NCBI GenBank assembly: GCA_023399055.1 | Contig: JAEWQV010000016.1 | Span: 1 to 64,000 of the forward strand | DNA length: 64,000 nt | Source: Bacillota bacterium | GTDB taxonomy: Bacteria; Bacillota; Clostridia; Lachnospirales; Lachnospiraceae | Reading direction: 5' to 3' | Part shown: in pieces, positions 1 to 8,315 of the stretch | Position numbering within the stretch: position 1 is the first letter of the stretch | How the letters are laid out: the number at the start of each line of letters is the position of its first letter | Program-made: the position numbers and the translations under genes | Notes under the pieces: generated by a model | The model's database searches: none | What the model was told of the DNA's origin: nothing | What the model saw: only the letters and a program-made list of their open reading frames with translations

Positions 1-25
1 ATAGGTTCGAGCCCTATAGGTCCCA
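1..25 (+). tRNA. tRNA, 3' end only (identity unknown)
   Basis: The window opens inside a tRNA. Bases 1-17 form a perfect T arm (ATAGG, loop TTCGAGC, CCTAT), followed by the acceptor 3' strand AGGTCCC (18-24) and discriminator A25. CCA is not encoded. The anticodon lies outside the window, so the amino acid cannot be named. Confidence 0.85.
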
Positions 26-30
26 TTTGT

Positions 31-116
31 GCCGGCGTGGCGGAACTGGCAGACGCACAGGACTTAAAATCCTGCGGGACTAATCTCCCGTACCGGTTCG
101 ATTCCGGTCGCCGGCA
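31..116 (+). tRNA. tRNA-Leu (anticodon TAA)
   Basis: A class II tRNA of 86 nt. The acceptor GCCGGCG pairs with CGCCGGC (109-115), with A116 as discriminator. The anticodon stem CAGGA/TCCTG encloses a loop with TAA, and a long variable arm (GCGGGACTAATCTCCCGT) is typical of leucine tRNAs. It sits five bases after the preceding tRNA, so both are probably one transcript. Confidence 0.96.
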
Positions 117-155
117 TTATTCTATAAGATATTATAGAATAATGCTTTTTATTTT
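114..155 (+). terminator. Intrinsic terminator after tRNA-Leu
   Basis: A perfect 14-bp stem (114-127 with 132-145, loop GATA) is followed by TTTTTATTTT. Its left arm overlaps the last three bases of the tRNA, so tRNA folding and terminator folding compete for GCA at 114-116. Confidence 0.85.
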
Positions 156-176
156 AAAAAGCAGTGTCTGCAATGT

Positions 177-250
177 GTGTGCTTAGCTCAGCTGGATAGA
201 GCGTCTGGCTACGGACCAGAAGGTCGGGAGTTCGAATCTTCTAGCACACA
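177..250 (+). tRNA. tRNA-Arg (anticodon ACG)
   Basis: A 74-nt cloverleaf. The acceptor GTGTGCT (177-183) pairs with AGCACAC (243-249), A250 is the discriminator, and the D arm reads GCTCAGCTGGATAGAGC. The anticodon stem TCTGG/CCAGA encloses CTACGGA, so the anticodon is ACG; A34 would be converted to inosine by TadA to read CGU, CGC and CGA. Confidence 0.96.
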
Positions 251-256
251 TTAAAT

Positions 257-299
257 AAAGCAGTAAATTTCAATATGAGATTTACTGCTTTATTTTTTT
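257..299 (+). terminator. Intrinsic terminator after tRNA-Arg
   Basis: AAAGCAGTAAA (257-267) pairs perfectly with TTTACTGCTTT (281-291), followed by seven T residues. Confidence 0.9.
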
Positions 300-719
300 G
301 CTATTAATATTTATTTGCTTACATTTTAGTGAAACCGAAAAAGAACTTGTCATCTTAATATTACTTTTTCATTTATACAATTCATCTTTTTAATATCAAC
401 GATACTATGCCTGCGGCACGCTATTTGTGTTTGCAGGTTTTTTTTTTAGTTATACTGTTGAACATCGAGGTGAAAGCAGATATTATTACATTTTTTAATA
501 TAAAAGTTATACCAAGAATGTGCAATAATTATAGTAGTAAATGTAAATATATTCCAATAAAATAAAATTATGACATCATGTGTACAAGCCTGTAGCAATA
601 TGACGGATTAGAGTTTAGGACATGCTCGACTATCTTTTATGAAAGCTAGGTGATGTATATGATTGTATTTAATTAAAATGGGGTTTTAATATGATTTCAA
701 TAATGAGGAGGGTTTAACA
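300..719 (+). other. AT-rich leader/intergenic region before the GH74 gene
   Basis: 420 bases without a credible ORF. It contains a terminator-like hairpin at 410-447 and the ribosome site of the GH74 gene (GAGGAGGG at about 705-712). I see no convincing TTGACA/TATAAT pair, so the GH74 promoter is not placed. Confidence 0.5.
410..447 (+). terminator. Terminator-like hairpin in the region upstream of GH74
   Basis: CCTGC (410-414) pairs with GCAGG (433-437), extended by G-T wobbles and CAC/GTG, and ends in a run of ten T residues. No gene ends just upstream, since the previous tRNA already has its own terminator. It therefore either ends a short unannotated RNA or attenuates the GH74 transcript. 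Confidence 0.6.
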
Positions 720-3692
720 ATGAAAAGAAAGAGAATATTTAAGTTTATAAGTATTCTACTTGTTCTTTCTCTGATTGTAATGGGGAAGGAAATGCCAAAG
801 AAAATTTTAGCTGATACAGTTGCAAGTCAGTCATACACGTGGAAGAATGTACAGATGGTTGCAGGTGGTTATGTAGACAATATTATATTTAATCCAGGAG
901 AGAAGAATTTAATTTATGCGCGTACAGATATGGGAGGCGCATATCGCTGGAATGAGAGTACTAGTAGTTGGATTCCTTTAACAGACTGGATAACCGCAGA
1001 TGACTGGAATAATACAGGATGTGAAAGTCTTGCAGTTGATCCTATTGATACCAATCGTGTGTATATTGCCGCAGGCACATATACCAATGATTGGACTGAT
1101 AAAAACGGTTATATAATGCGTTCCACTGACAAGGGCAATACCTGGTCTTTAACTCAATTGCCTTTTAAAAATGGTGCAAATATGCTTGGCCGTTCTATGG
1201 GGGAAAGGCTCGTAGTTGATCCGAATAGTAATAATGTACTTTATTTTGGAACACGTGGCGGAAATGGACTTTGGAAAAGTACAGATTATGGCGCTACTTG
1301 GAGTAAAGTAACAGGTCTGACTGCAGTCGGAAATTATGCGCCTACAATGGATGATGCTACTTCCTATGATAGTACACTTACTGGTGTAGTATGGGTGACA
1401 CCAGATCCAACCTCCAGTAGTAAGGGTAGCCCATGTCAAACCATTTACATTGGTGTTGCCAATAAAAAAGGGGAAGACATGGTGTATGTAACAAAGAACG
1501 GTGGAACCACCTGGTCTGCAGTTACAGGTCAACCAAAAAGAACGGTAGTTGCAGATTCTACAAAGCCAACAGTAACGACGGGCTTATTTCCACATCACGG
1601 TGTGTTAGGTTCTAATGGTGTTCTATATATATCCTATAGTGATGGCGTTGGTCCATACGATGGTCATAAAGGTGAGGTATGGAAGTACAATACCGCGACA
1701 GCTGTTTGGACAGAAATATCTCCAATCCCAACCTCAAGCGGAGATAACTATTTTGGATATGGTGGTTTAGCAGTTGATCCGAGTAATCCAAATGTGCTGA
1801 TGGTTTCTACATTAAATTCCTGGTGGCCGGATGCCAATTTCTTCCGCAGTACTGACGGAGGTACTACATGGACTAGATTTTGGGACTGGAATGGTTATCC
1901 TAGTAGAACAATTAGGTATACACAAAATATAACAGCATCACCTTGGCTAACCTTTGGTAAAATTGACAATCCTCCGGAACCTGCGTTAAAACTTGGATGG
2001 ATGATAGGTAATATATCAATAGATCCATTTAACCCTGCTCGAATGATGTATGGAACAGGAGCGACCGTGTATGGAACAACCAACTTAACAGCACTTGATA
2101 GTGGTGGAACAGTTAACTTATCCGTATACGGAAAAGGAATTGAACAGACAGCCGTTCAAGCCCTTGTTAGCCCAACAAGTGGAACAGCTCATCTTATATC
2201 AGGAATGTACGATCTTGGTGGTTTTGTACACAACAATCTTGATGCAGTTCCTAGTATGATGATGCTAACACCATTTCTTGCAAATACCTCAATTGATTAT
2301 GCAGAACAAGTTCCAAATAAATACGTTAGAGTGGGTAATACAGATAAGGGAACCAATCCACGAATAGGGCTTTCTTATGATACTGGTAGCAATTGGTATA
2401 ATCTAAATAATGCATGGAGTTCCAACAGTGAGGATACAACTGGTGGTGGAACTGTAGCAATGTCTGCAGATGGTAATGGCCTTGTGTGGGCACCAAGTGG
2501 ACAATCTGTATATTACTCAACAAATTCAGGTTCTTCTTGGACTTTGAGCTCAGGAATACCGGCTGGTGCAAAAGTAGCATCTGATCGTGTGAATTCCAAC
2601 AAATTCTATGGTTTTTATAATGGAACATTCTATGTAAGTACAAATAAAGGTGCTACTTTTAGCGCAACAGTTTCTACAGGACTACCAACTTCAGCTAACT
2701 TTAAAGTTGTTTCTGGAGTTGAAGGAGATATTTGGTTAGTTGGAACAGAAAAGAACTCTACAACCTTGAGCGGTATGTTTCATAGTACTAATTCAGGTAC
2801 AAGCTTTACTAAGGTAGCCAATGTCAATGCTGCGGCAACTATTGGTTTCGGTAAAGCAGCAACAGGAAGTAATTATGTAGCGATTTATACCTCTGGAACT
2901 ATTGGTGGTGTATATGGAATTTATAGATCCGATGATGCTGGACAGTCCTGGATTCGTATTAACGATGATAAACATCAATATGGAACCATTAGTTGTATCA
3001 CAGGAGACCCAAGAGTTTATGGTAGAGTATATTTTGGTACCAACGGTCGAGGTATCCTTTACGGAGATATTTCTGGGACATTACCAACGGTAACACCAAC
3101 GGTAACACCATCCGTTACACCATCAGTAACACCAACTATAACGCCAACTGTAACACCAACAGTGACTCCGACGGTAACACCGACAGTAACACCAACCGTA
3201 ACGCCTACTGTTACGCCAAGTATAACACCTACTCCAGGTGCTAGTAACTTAGATGTCAAATTCGTTGGGTCCACAGCAGCTACAACGAATTCTATTGTTG
3301 TTCGCTATAAGTTAACAAACAATGGAACCAGTGCAATTACATTGTCCGATGTAAAACTTCGTTATTACTTTACAAAGGATGGTACAGAAAGTCAGAACTT
3401 CTATTGTGACTGGTCGTCTGCAGGCACCCAATATGTAACAGGAACCTTTGTTACAATAAGTCCTGCAAAAACAACTGCAGATACCTATCTCGAAGTAGGA
3501 TTTGCCTCCGGGGCAGGAACCTTAGGAGCAGGACAATCCGTTGAGGTTCAAGCTAGGTTTGCAAAATCAAATTGGTCTAATTACACATTGACCAATGATT
3601 ACTCTTATAAAGCAACTGGAACCACTTACGAAAGTTGGACGAAGGTTACAGCATATCAAGCGAATTCACTTATATATGGCACTGAACCGTAA
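720..3692 (+). CDS. Secreted GH74 xyloglucanase with C-terminal CBM3
   Basis: Endo-acting enzyme expected to cleave the beta-1,4-glucan backbone of xyloglucan outside the cell. A signal peptide covers about residues 1-31 (MKRKR, hydrophobic core, cleavage near ILA-DT). The catalytic double propeller (about 40-780) carries many Asp-box repeats of the form S-x-D-x-G-x-T-W. The two acids expected for GH74 are visible: D70 in ARTDMGG and D498 in MYDLGG. A Thr/Pro linker of repeated TVTP units (about 789-840) joins a cellulose-binding CBM3 (about 843-990). There is no dockerin, so it is probably a free enzyme, not a cellulosomal one. The start has a strong GAGGAGGG site eight bases upstream. Substrate is inferred from the family. 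Confidence 0.93.
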   Translation: MKRKRIFKFISILLVLSLIVMGKEMPKKILADTVASQSYTWKNVQMVAGGYVDNIIFNPGEKNLIYARTDMGGAYRWNESTSSWIPLTDWITADDWNNTGCESLAVDPIDTNRVYIAAGTYTNDWTDKNGYIMRSTDKGNTWSLTQLPFKNGANMLGRSMGERLVVDPNSNNVLYFGTRGGNGLWKSTDYGATWSKVTGLTAVGNYAPTMDDATSYDSTLTGVVWVTPDPTSSSKGSPCQTIYIGVANKKGEDMVYVTKNGGTTWSAVTGQPKRTVVADSTKPTVTTGLFPHHGVLGSNGVLYISYSDGVGPYDGHKGEVWKYNTATAVWTEISPIPTSSGDNYFGYGGLAVDPSNPNVLMVSTLNSWWPDANFFRSTDGGTTWTRFWDWNGYPSRTIRYTQNITASPWLTFGKIDNPPEPALKLGWMIGNISIDPFNPARMMYGTGATVYGTTNLTALDSGGTVNLSVYGKGIEQTAVQALVSPTSGTAHLISGMYDLGGFVHNNLDAVPSMMMLTPFLANTSIDYAEQVPNKYVRVGNTDKGTNPRIGLSYDTGSNWYNLNNAWSSNSEDTTGGGTVAMSADGNGLVWAPSGQSVYYSTNSGSSWTLSSGIPAGAKVASDRVNSNKFYGFYNGTFYVSTNKGATFSATVSTGLPTSANFKVVSGVEGDIWLVGTEKNSTTLSGMFHSTNSGTSFTKVANVNAAATIGFGKAATGSNYVAIYTSGTIGGVYGIYRSDDAGQSWIRINDDKHQYGTISCITGDPRVYGRVYFGTNGRGILYGDISGTLPTVTPTVTPSVTPSVTPTITPTVTPTVTPTVTPTVTPTVTPTVTPSITPTPGASNLDVKFVGSTAATTNSIVVRYKLTNNGTSAITLSDVKLRYYFTKDGTESQNFYCDWSSAGTQYVTGTFVTISPAKTTADTYLEVGFASGAGTLGAGQSVEVQARFAKSNWSNYTLTNDYSYKATGTTYESWTKVTAYQANSLIYGTEP

Positions 3693-3702
3693 ATAATACT
3701 TT

Positions 3703-3780
3703 ACCCAAGACTTTTTCCTATGCGAAGAACAATTAATGATATGATTGCAATTCGTATACCCAAAAGTCTTGGGTATTTTC
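3703..3780 (+). terminator. Terminator after GH74
   Basis: A perfect 13-bp stem (ACCCAAGACTTTT at 3703-3715 with AAAAGTCTTGGGT at 3762-3774) and ATTTT after it. The loop is unusually long at 46 bases. Confidence 0.75.
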
Positions 3781-3896
3781 TATCAATTTTTGGTGTAAAA
3801 TACATCACGTTATATAAAATTTAATCTATTTATAATAAAAGCTTCATTTACGAACCATACTCATTATGATAAAATGTCTCAAAGGAGGCTTTTGGA

Positions 3897-4367
3897 ATGA
3901 ATAAGAAAGAATTTTTGGATGTTCTAAGGCAGACACTAGCGGGTGAAGTTAGCTCTTCGACTATAGATCAGAATTTACAATATTACAATCAATATATCTC
4001 GTCAAGAGGCATAGAGAATGAAGAAAAGGTAATTGAAGAACTAGGAGATCCTAGATTAATCGCAAAAACAATTATTTTAACAGATAAGTCTGCAAAGCAA
4101 AAAGGTCAGTTTAGAGAAAATGAATCCCAAAGAAGTTATTATGAGGACGGAGAAGACTACAAAGATAGCAATTATAGATCGGCCAATAAGCAAAATGGAT
4201 TTAATAAGATGTCCTGGACTAGTAAATTAAGTATGATTTTAATCCTTATTGCAGTAATTTTAGTTGTAGTTATTATAGGTAGGGTAATCATAGGGTTCTT
4301 ATTTGCATTTGGTATTCCTATCATATTGGTTCTATTATTAATATCGCTGTTTAAAAAACGAAATTAG
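3897..4367 (+). CDS. DUF1700-like membrane protein
   Basis: 156 residues. The N-terminal ~60 residues (MNKKEFLDVLRQTL ... YYNQYI ... EEKVIEELGDPRLIAKTI) match the helical HAAS/DUF1700 pattern. A charged spacer follows, then a strongly hydrophobic C-terminal part (about 109-150) likely to span the membrane twice, ending in KKRN. In Firmicutes these proteins are often encoded next to a PadR-type regulator; none is adjacent here. AAAGGAGG lies just upstream of the ATG. It has its own terminator and appears monocistronic. The precise role is unknown. Confidence 0.8.
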   Translation: MNKKEFLDVLRQTLAGEVSSSTIDQNLQYYNQYISSRGIENEEKVIEELGDPRLIAKTIILTDKSAKQKGQFRENESQRSYYEDGEDYKDSNYRSANKQNGFNKMSWTSKLSMILILIAVILVVVIIGRVIIGFLFAFGIPIILVLLLISLFKKRN

Positions 4368-4406
4368 CTTTATTGTAAATAATTTTTATAAATATTAAAA
4401 AGATAT

Positions 4407-4455
4407 AAAACGTCAGTTCAATCCTGTAACAGGGTTAGAAACTGACGTTTTATAT
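4407..4455. terminator. Bidirectional terminator between convergent genes
   Basis: AAAACGTCAGTT (4407-4418) pairs with AACTGACGTTTT (4440-4451), with an inner CCTGT/ACAGG hairpin. Both strands end in T runs, serving the plus-strand DUF1700-like gene and the minus-strand gene ending at 4460. Confidence 0.85.
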
Positions 4456-4459
4456 TAAT

Positions 4460-4756
4460 TCACTGAAGATGAATTCTTGCATTCTGCAAATCTAAGTCTA
4501 TATTGTTAAAATAATTCTTCAATTGAACACAGGGGATGTCGCTATTTTTTAGATTACTAAGAGTCTCATAGAAGTTTAGAAAGAATTTTCTAATAATATG
4601 GGTACGATAAATGATGCAGGGCTCTTTTTCACTAAATAATTCTATACTCATAGCGATAATATATTCTTCACGTAACGGAAGCTCCGATAGGACACCTTTA
4701 TATAATATTGATCCGTCATTTTGAATGATTTCTATTATATTGCTTTTTCTTTTCAT
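4460..4756 (-). CDS. Hypothetical protein, 98 aa
   Basis: Not recognised. It begins MKRKSNIIEIIQNDGS, is soluble with no signal peptide or membrane segment, and mixes beta-prone and helical stretches (EEYIIAMSIELFSEKEP, IIRKFFLNFYETLSNL). A strong TGGAGGTA site seven bases before the ATG supports a real gene. It lies 54 bases downstream of the thiol-redox membrane protein on the same strand, so the two may be cotranscribed. It ends at the shared terminator. Confidence 0.65.
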   Translation of the reverse strand: MKRKSNIIEIIQNDGSILYKGVLSELPLREEYIIAMSIELFSEKEPCIIYRTHIIRKFFLNFYETLSNLKNSDIPCVQLKNYFNNIDLDLQNARIHLQ

Positions 4757-4810
4757 AGTACCTCCATATAATGAACAGTGAGAAGGGGTAATACGTGCAG
4801 AAGGATGGCA

Positions 4811-6718
4811 TTATCGTATTACAATATAGATACCCAATATAATAAACAATACGGAACTAATCACTTTAATTAGTGGTAATTTTTCTAGTAGACCTTCTGA
4901 TAAAGTAAATACCTTTTTCCCGAAATAAATAAACAAAGTTATAATAAGTAATGGTAGGATGAAGGCAAAACTATAAATAATCAGATATAAGATAGCAACC
5001 CATTCGATTTGGTTTCCTTGAATTAACACAATAATTGAGGTTAGATAAATCTGACCAGTACACATAAATTCACCAAAGGCTAAGAGCATCCCAAGGAGAA
5101 CCATTATTACTATTAAATATTTACTTCCCGAATATGTTGCAATACGCCTCATAACTTGATGATTAAACTGTTTTAAACCAGAAGGTAATTGTAATACCAT
5201 TCTATTATACTTCTCTTTTTTAGCCATTACATAATCAAATAAGTTTAGTGTTGCAAAAGCCACAATGAAAATCAACATAAGATATTTGGTTATAAAGTTT
5301 AGTAAGTCAAGGTTTACCTTGGAAAGTAGTTTATAAAATATCGTTCCCAAAAGAAAGAACATAACGAATTTTCCCAAGCTGAAGGATAAACCAATTTTTA
5401 AAATTTTTTTACCATCAAGCATCATTAAGGATAGTAAAAATAAGAACATGGAAAGTGAACACGGGTTAAATCCATTTAACAATCCTGCACCGAATACAGC
5501 AAATCCGTGGACTATATCATTCTTTATTATTAATGTATTTGGATCAAGCACAATCGTTGGCTTTGATCTAGCGTAATTATTAACGTATAATTCCAGTCCT
5601 TCTAGAATCGCTTTATCTCCAATAAGTGCCTGATCGGATATAAAAATGACTGGGATTTCGCCTAGTTGATCGGATTTCAAGCCGTACTCTTTTCCATATT
5701 CTCTTAAAAGAGTGATATTTTCGGGAACATACAAATTATATCCTATGGCATTTACACCTGGATATTTAGCTTTCAATTGATTAATGAAATCCACAGCTGT
5801 TTTGCAAGACGCACAGGTAGTAGAGTAGAAGTAAATGAAGGTTGTTGCTTGACCATCTAGATTGGAAATAGAATTGTTCTCAGCTTGAAAATCAGCATTA
5901 TCTGGATAACTAATCAAATGATCTATGGCTTCGCCCTGTAGCAAGCTATCAATGTTTTCTTCAGTAATCTCTGAATTAAAAAGATATTGGTCACCAATAA
6001 AGACGAGTGGGTAGATACCTTTAATTACATCCGGGACATGACTATTTAATTCATAGTTAATCAGTTCCTCTTTGTTGGAATTGTCAGATACATTTATTTT
6101 ATATAGTTTAATATTCCTGGCGATGGATAAATCATCCAAAAGAGTAGTAATCTCTTTACAACTGGAGCAATTAGGATCATAGGCATATATGATAGTATCA
6201 ATATTATCTTTACTAGCTGCTGTTGTGATATCTGTTTGCAAACTACTGTCTGTAGAGGAAGAGTTTGCATCTTGTATAACAATTGTCTGCTGTGAGGTAT
6301 CAATATCAACGGTATATCCCATATAGGTATAGAGCATAGAAGATGTAAAGGTAATGCCATCTATTTTTTCGTTTTCCGCATCCAATACTTCAATAGTTGG
6401 ATCATTGCTGTAGGTTATAACATTTTTATACCAATTGATATATAAGTAACCCTTCCCATCAATAGCATCTTCATTGTATATTTCATCTTTGCCACATCTT
6501 CCACATTCAATATACTGATAGTTGATTAAATCCAATACATCATATAGCGGAAGAAGCAATACCCCATCCTCATTTAATATACATTCTAATGTCTTTTCAG
6601 TATGCTGGTAGGTTATAAGAAACTTCTGTGAATCCGAATTTGAAAAACCAGCTAAAAAAGGAAAAAACAAAATAGGCAATAAGAAAAAGAGGATACGCTT
6701 ATCTATTGAAAGTTTCAT
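4811..6718 (-). CDS. Membrane thiol-disulfide protein: stalk domain, two thioredoxin-like domains, CcdA/DsbD-type channel
   Basis: 635 residues in an unusual order. A signal anchor (about 8-25) is followed by a region resembling the copper-amine-oxidase-like stalk domain (about 33-150) with a CxxC at C72/C75. Next come two thioredoxin/glutaredoxin-like modules with C184-SS-C187 and C302-AS-C305. The C-terminal multi-helix membrane domain (about 403-635) has the CcdA/DsbD-like NPC motif at C420 (GFNPCS) and a second Cys in GEFMCTGQ. I infer that electrons from cytoplasmic thioredoxin pass through the membrane part to the exported modules, as in DsbD. In DsbD the periplasmic modules flank the channel; here both precede it. 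The start has GGGGGA upstream. Confidence 0.8.
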   Translation of the reverse strand: MKLSIDKRILFFLLPILFFPFLAGFSNSDSQKFLITYQHTEKTLECILNEDGVLLLPLYDVLDLINYQYIECGRCGKDEIYNEDAIDGKGYLYINWYKNVITYSNDPTIEVLDAENEKIDGITFTSSMLYTYMGYTVDIDTSQQTIVIQDANSSSTDSSLQTDITTAASKDNIDTIIYAYDPNCSSCKEITTLLDDLSIARNIKLYKINVSDNSNKEELINYELNSHVPDVIKGIYPLVFIGDQYLFNSEITEENIDSLLQGEAIDHLISYPDNADFQAENNSISNLDGQATTFIYFYSTTCASCKTAVDFINQLKAKYPGVNAIGYNLYVPENITLLREYGKEYGLKSDQLGEIPVIFISDQALIGDKAILEGLELYVNNYARSKPTIVLDPNTLIIKNDIVHGFAVFGAGLLNGFNPCSLSMFLFLLSLMMLDGKKILKIGLSFSLGKFVMFFLLGTIFYKLLSKVNLDLLNFITKYLMLIFIVAFATLNLFDYVMAKKEKYNRMVLQLPSGLKQFNHQVMRRIATYSGSKYLIVIMVLLGMLLAFGEFMCTGQIYLTSIIVLIQGNQIEWVAILYLIIYSFAFILPLLIITLFIYFGKKVFTLSEGLLEKLPLIKVISSVLFIILGIYIVIR

Positions 6719-6773
6719 TATGTAAAATCCCCCATAATAGAATTAACACAAACCCATATAAATTTGGAAGAAG

Positions 6774-6806
6774 CATGCACGCAAGTTTATCCGACTTGCG
6801 TGCATG
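6774..6806 (-). terminator. Terminator after GH43 gene (minus strand)
   Basis: A perfect 13-bp stem (CATGCACGCAAGT / ACTTGCGTGCATG, loop of 7). On the minus strand it is followed by CTTCTTCC, a weak T tract, so termination may be partial. Confidence 0.7.
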
Positions 6807-6836
6807 TTCATAAAACTATAATAATTTAATTTAAAA

Positions 6837-7802
6837 TTAATAGGTAGGCCATCCATTTGTGAAATAAAGATCGCTGATTAATAGGGTTGCCATTCCGTTA
6901 TTCCCAGAATCGTAAGCATGACGAACTAAAACATAATTGCTTCCGTTCTTATAGACATCTTGGCCACCAGGACCAACCCATTTCGCATTACCGGTATCTA
7001 AGTAAGTTACACCACCGCTGGCCATACTTACGCCATTCTTATCCACAAAAGGACCGGTAATACTTGTGGAACGACCATAACCAATCTTATATGTACTGTT
7101 CACACCCTGGCAGCAGGTTCCATAGGAACAGAATAAATAATAATACCCGTCTTTATAGATCAGAGATGGACCTTCGATGCCACCTGATTTATAAGCAATT
7201 GTATAGATGGTTCCGGAAGGTCTCCAGGTCGCTGAATTCAATCTGACTACATGAATTCCATCGAACCAGGAACCGAATGCTAACCAAGGTTTGCCTTCAG
7301 CATCAATTGTTAAATTAGGGTCAATGGCATTATATGCATTTGTTCCAGATTTTGATGAGATAACACACCCATCGTCTCTCCAATCACCTTTAGCAATACT
7401 GCTGCAGGATACAAGTCCGATGGCGGAATTGTTCTTACCAAATTCAGATACAGAATAGAACATATAGTATCTTCCGTTGTAATAGGTAAGATCTGGAGCC
7501 CACACATCATTCGTCGTCATGTTAGGAGCGTATGTCTTCCACCAGGATAGCGCGGAAGCAAAGACTTGTACACCATTATGCCAAGTATATCCATCAGAAG
7601 AGTATTTCATCTGGATTCCTTGGCCAGTAAATGGAGCCCACCATAAATTACCTTCCTTGATAATGGTAGGATCATGGGAAAATAAATCTCCGGATAGACC
7701 CCAGAATGCCGCTTGCGCAGGAACTGCGCTACTGCTAAACATGAACATAATCATGCATACAGCAATTACTTTTTTAAACTGTTTTAATTTTTTTCGTAAC
7801 AT
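6837..7802 (-). CDS. Secreted GH43 endo-1,5-alpha-L-arabinanase
   Basis: 321 residues with a clear signal peptide (MLRKKLKQFKK, hydrophobic core, cleavage near AQA-A at residues 31-33). The five-bladed propeller of GH43 shows its three acids: D44 in SHDPTII (base), D161 in AIDPNLTID (pKa modulator) and E210 in GGIEGPSLI (acid). A late His in VRHAYD matches the metal-site histidine of arabinanases. The length fits a single catalytic domain with no carbohydrate-binding module. It should release arabino-oligosaccharides from pectic arabinan outside the cell. AAGGAGGT lies ahead of the ATG, and a second strong SD-like sequence sits in the leader. The specificity is a family inference. Confidence 0.92.
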   Translation of the reverse strand: MLRKKLKQFKKVIAVCMIMFMFSSSAVPAQAAFWGLSGDLFSHDPTIIKEGNLWWAPFTGQGIQMKYSSDGYTWHNGVQVFASALSWWKTYAPNMTTNDVWAPDLTYYNGRYYMFYSVSEFGKNNSAIGLVSCSSIAKGDWRDDGCVISSKSGTNAYNAIDPNLTIDAEGKPWLAFGSWFDGIHVVRLNSATWRPSGTIYTIAYKSGGIEGPSLIYKDGYYYLFCSYGTCCQGVNSTYKIGYGRSTSITGPFVDKNGVSMASGGVTYLDTGNAKWVGPGGQDVYKNGSNYVLVRHAYDSGNNGMATLLISDLYFTNGWPTY

Positions 7803-7864
7803 AAATCCTTCTACCTCCTTAAAATTTTGGACTATTAATTTAATATTATTGCGTGCCTAGTTAT

Positions 7865-7873
7865 CCTCCTTTC
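7865..7873 (-). promoter_or_regulatory. STAB-SD-like GAAAGGAGG in GH43 leader
   Basis: On the minus strand GAAAGGAGG lies about 63 bases upstream of the GH43 ATG and is not followed by a start codon at normal spacing. The same kind of sequence stabilises cry3A mRNA 5' ends in Bacillus (STAB-SD). The role here is inferred. Confidence 0.4.
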
Positions 7874-7874
7874 T

Positions 7875-8193
7875 ATTAATTAATAATCATATTTACTGCA
7901 AAACTCAGGAAAATCTAGTCCTCAAATTTTCGATGAATTCTGTTGCCTAATTAATGCCCCATCATTAATTTTGTAAATATTTACATATAATTCTATATTT
8001 AACATAATACAGTATAGTAAATTTGTCAATGATTATTTAAGTATACAATTTAATAATAAATTAATCAGTGAATATAATTATTTTATAGATACAATTTGAC
8101 ACATTTTAAAGGTTAAATAAATTTTAATAAACTGTAATAGCAAAAGGATATAGGTTGGAATAAATCAAATAAATTAAGAAGGAATTGAATGAG
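7875..8193. other. Very AT-rich intergenic region
   Basis: About 320 bases between the GH43 leader and the micro-ORF at 8194. It presumably holds the GH43 promoter on the minus strand, but I cannot place it with confidence. No ORF with a ribosome site was seen. Confidence 0.4.
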
Positions 8194-8265
8194 ATGAAAG
8201 ATATGAAAGATATGAAAGATATGAAAGATATGAAAGAGATGATAACGTTAGAAAAGCTGGTATAA
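8194..8265 (+). CDS. Micro-ORF with tandem Met-Lys-Asp repeats (possible leader peptide)
   Basis: A 23-residue ORF beginning with four MKD units followed by MKE and ending ITLEKLV. At the DNA level it is a run of the 9-bp unit GATATGAAA. AGAAGGA lies about ten bases before the ATG, and a strong terminator follows 18 bases after the stop. The compact SD - ORF - terminator layout suggests a small transcription unit, but a simple microsatellite expansion could also create it. No function is known. Confidence 0.35.
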   Translation: MKDMKDMKDMKDMKEMITLEKLV

Positions 8266-8282
8266 CTTATTTAGACAAAGTG

Positions 8283-8315
8283 AAAAGACCGCGAGGGGGA
8301 GCCAGGCGGTCTTTT
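8283..8315. terminator. Strong bidirectional terminator
   Basis: AAAAGACCGC (8283-8292) pairs perfectly with GCGGTCTTTT (8306-8315), loop of 13. A second weaker hairpin (TTGCTTGG/CCAAGCAA, 8353-8376) follows. Confidence 0.8.

Noticed and set aside
3059..3274. Minus-strand ORF of VGVT repeats inside the GH74 linker
   Set aside because: Antisense translation of the TVTP linker; no start context.
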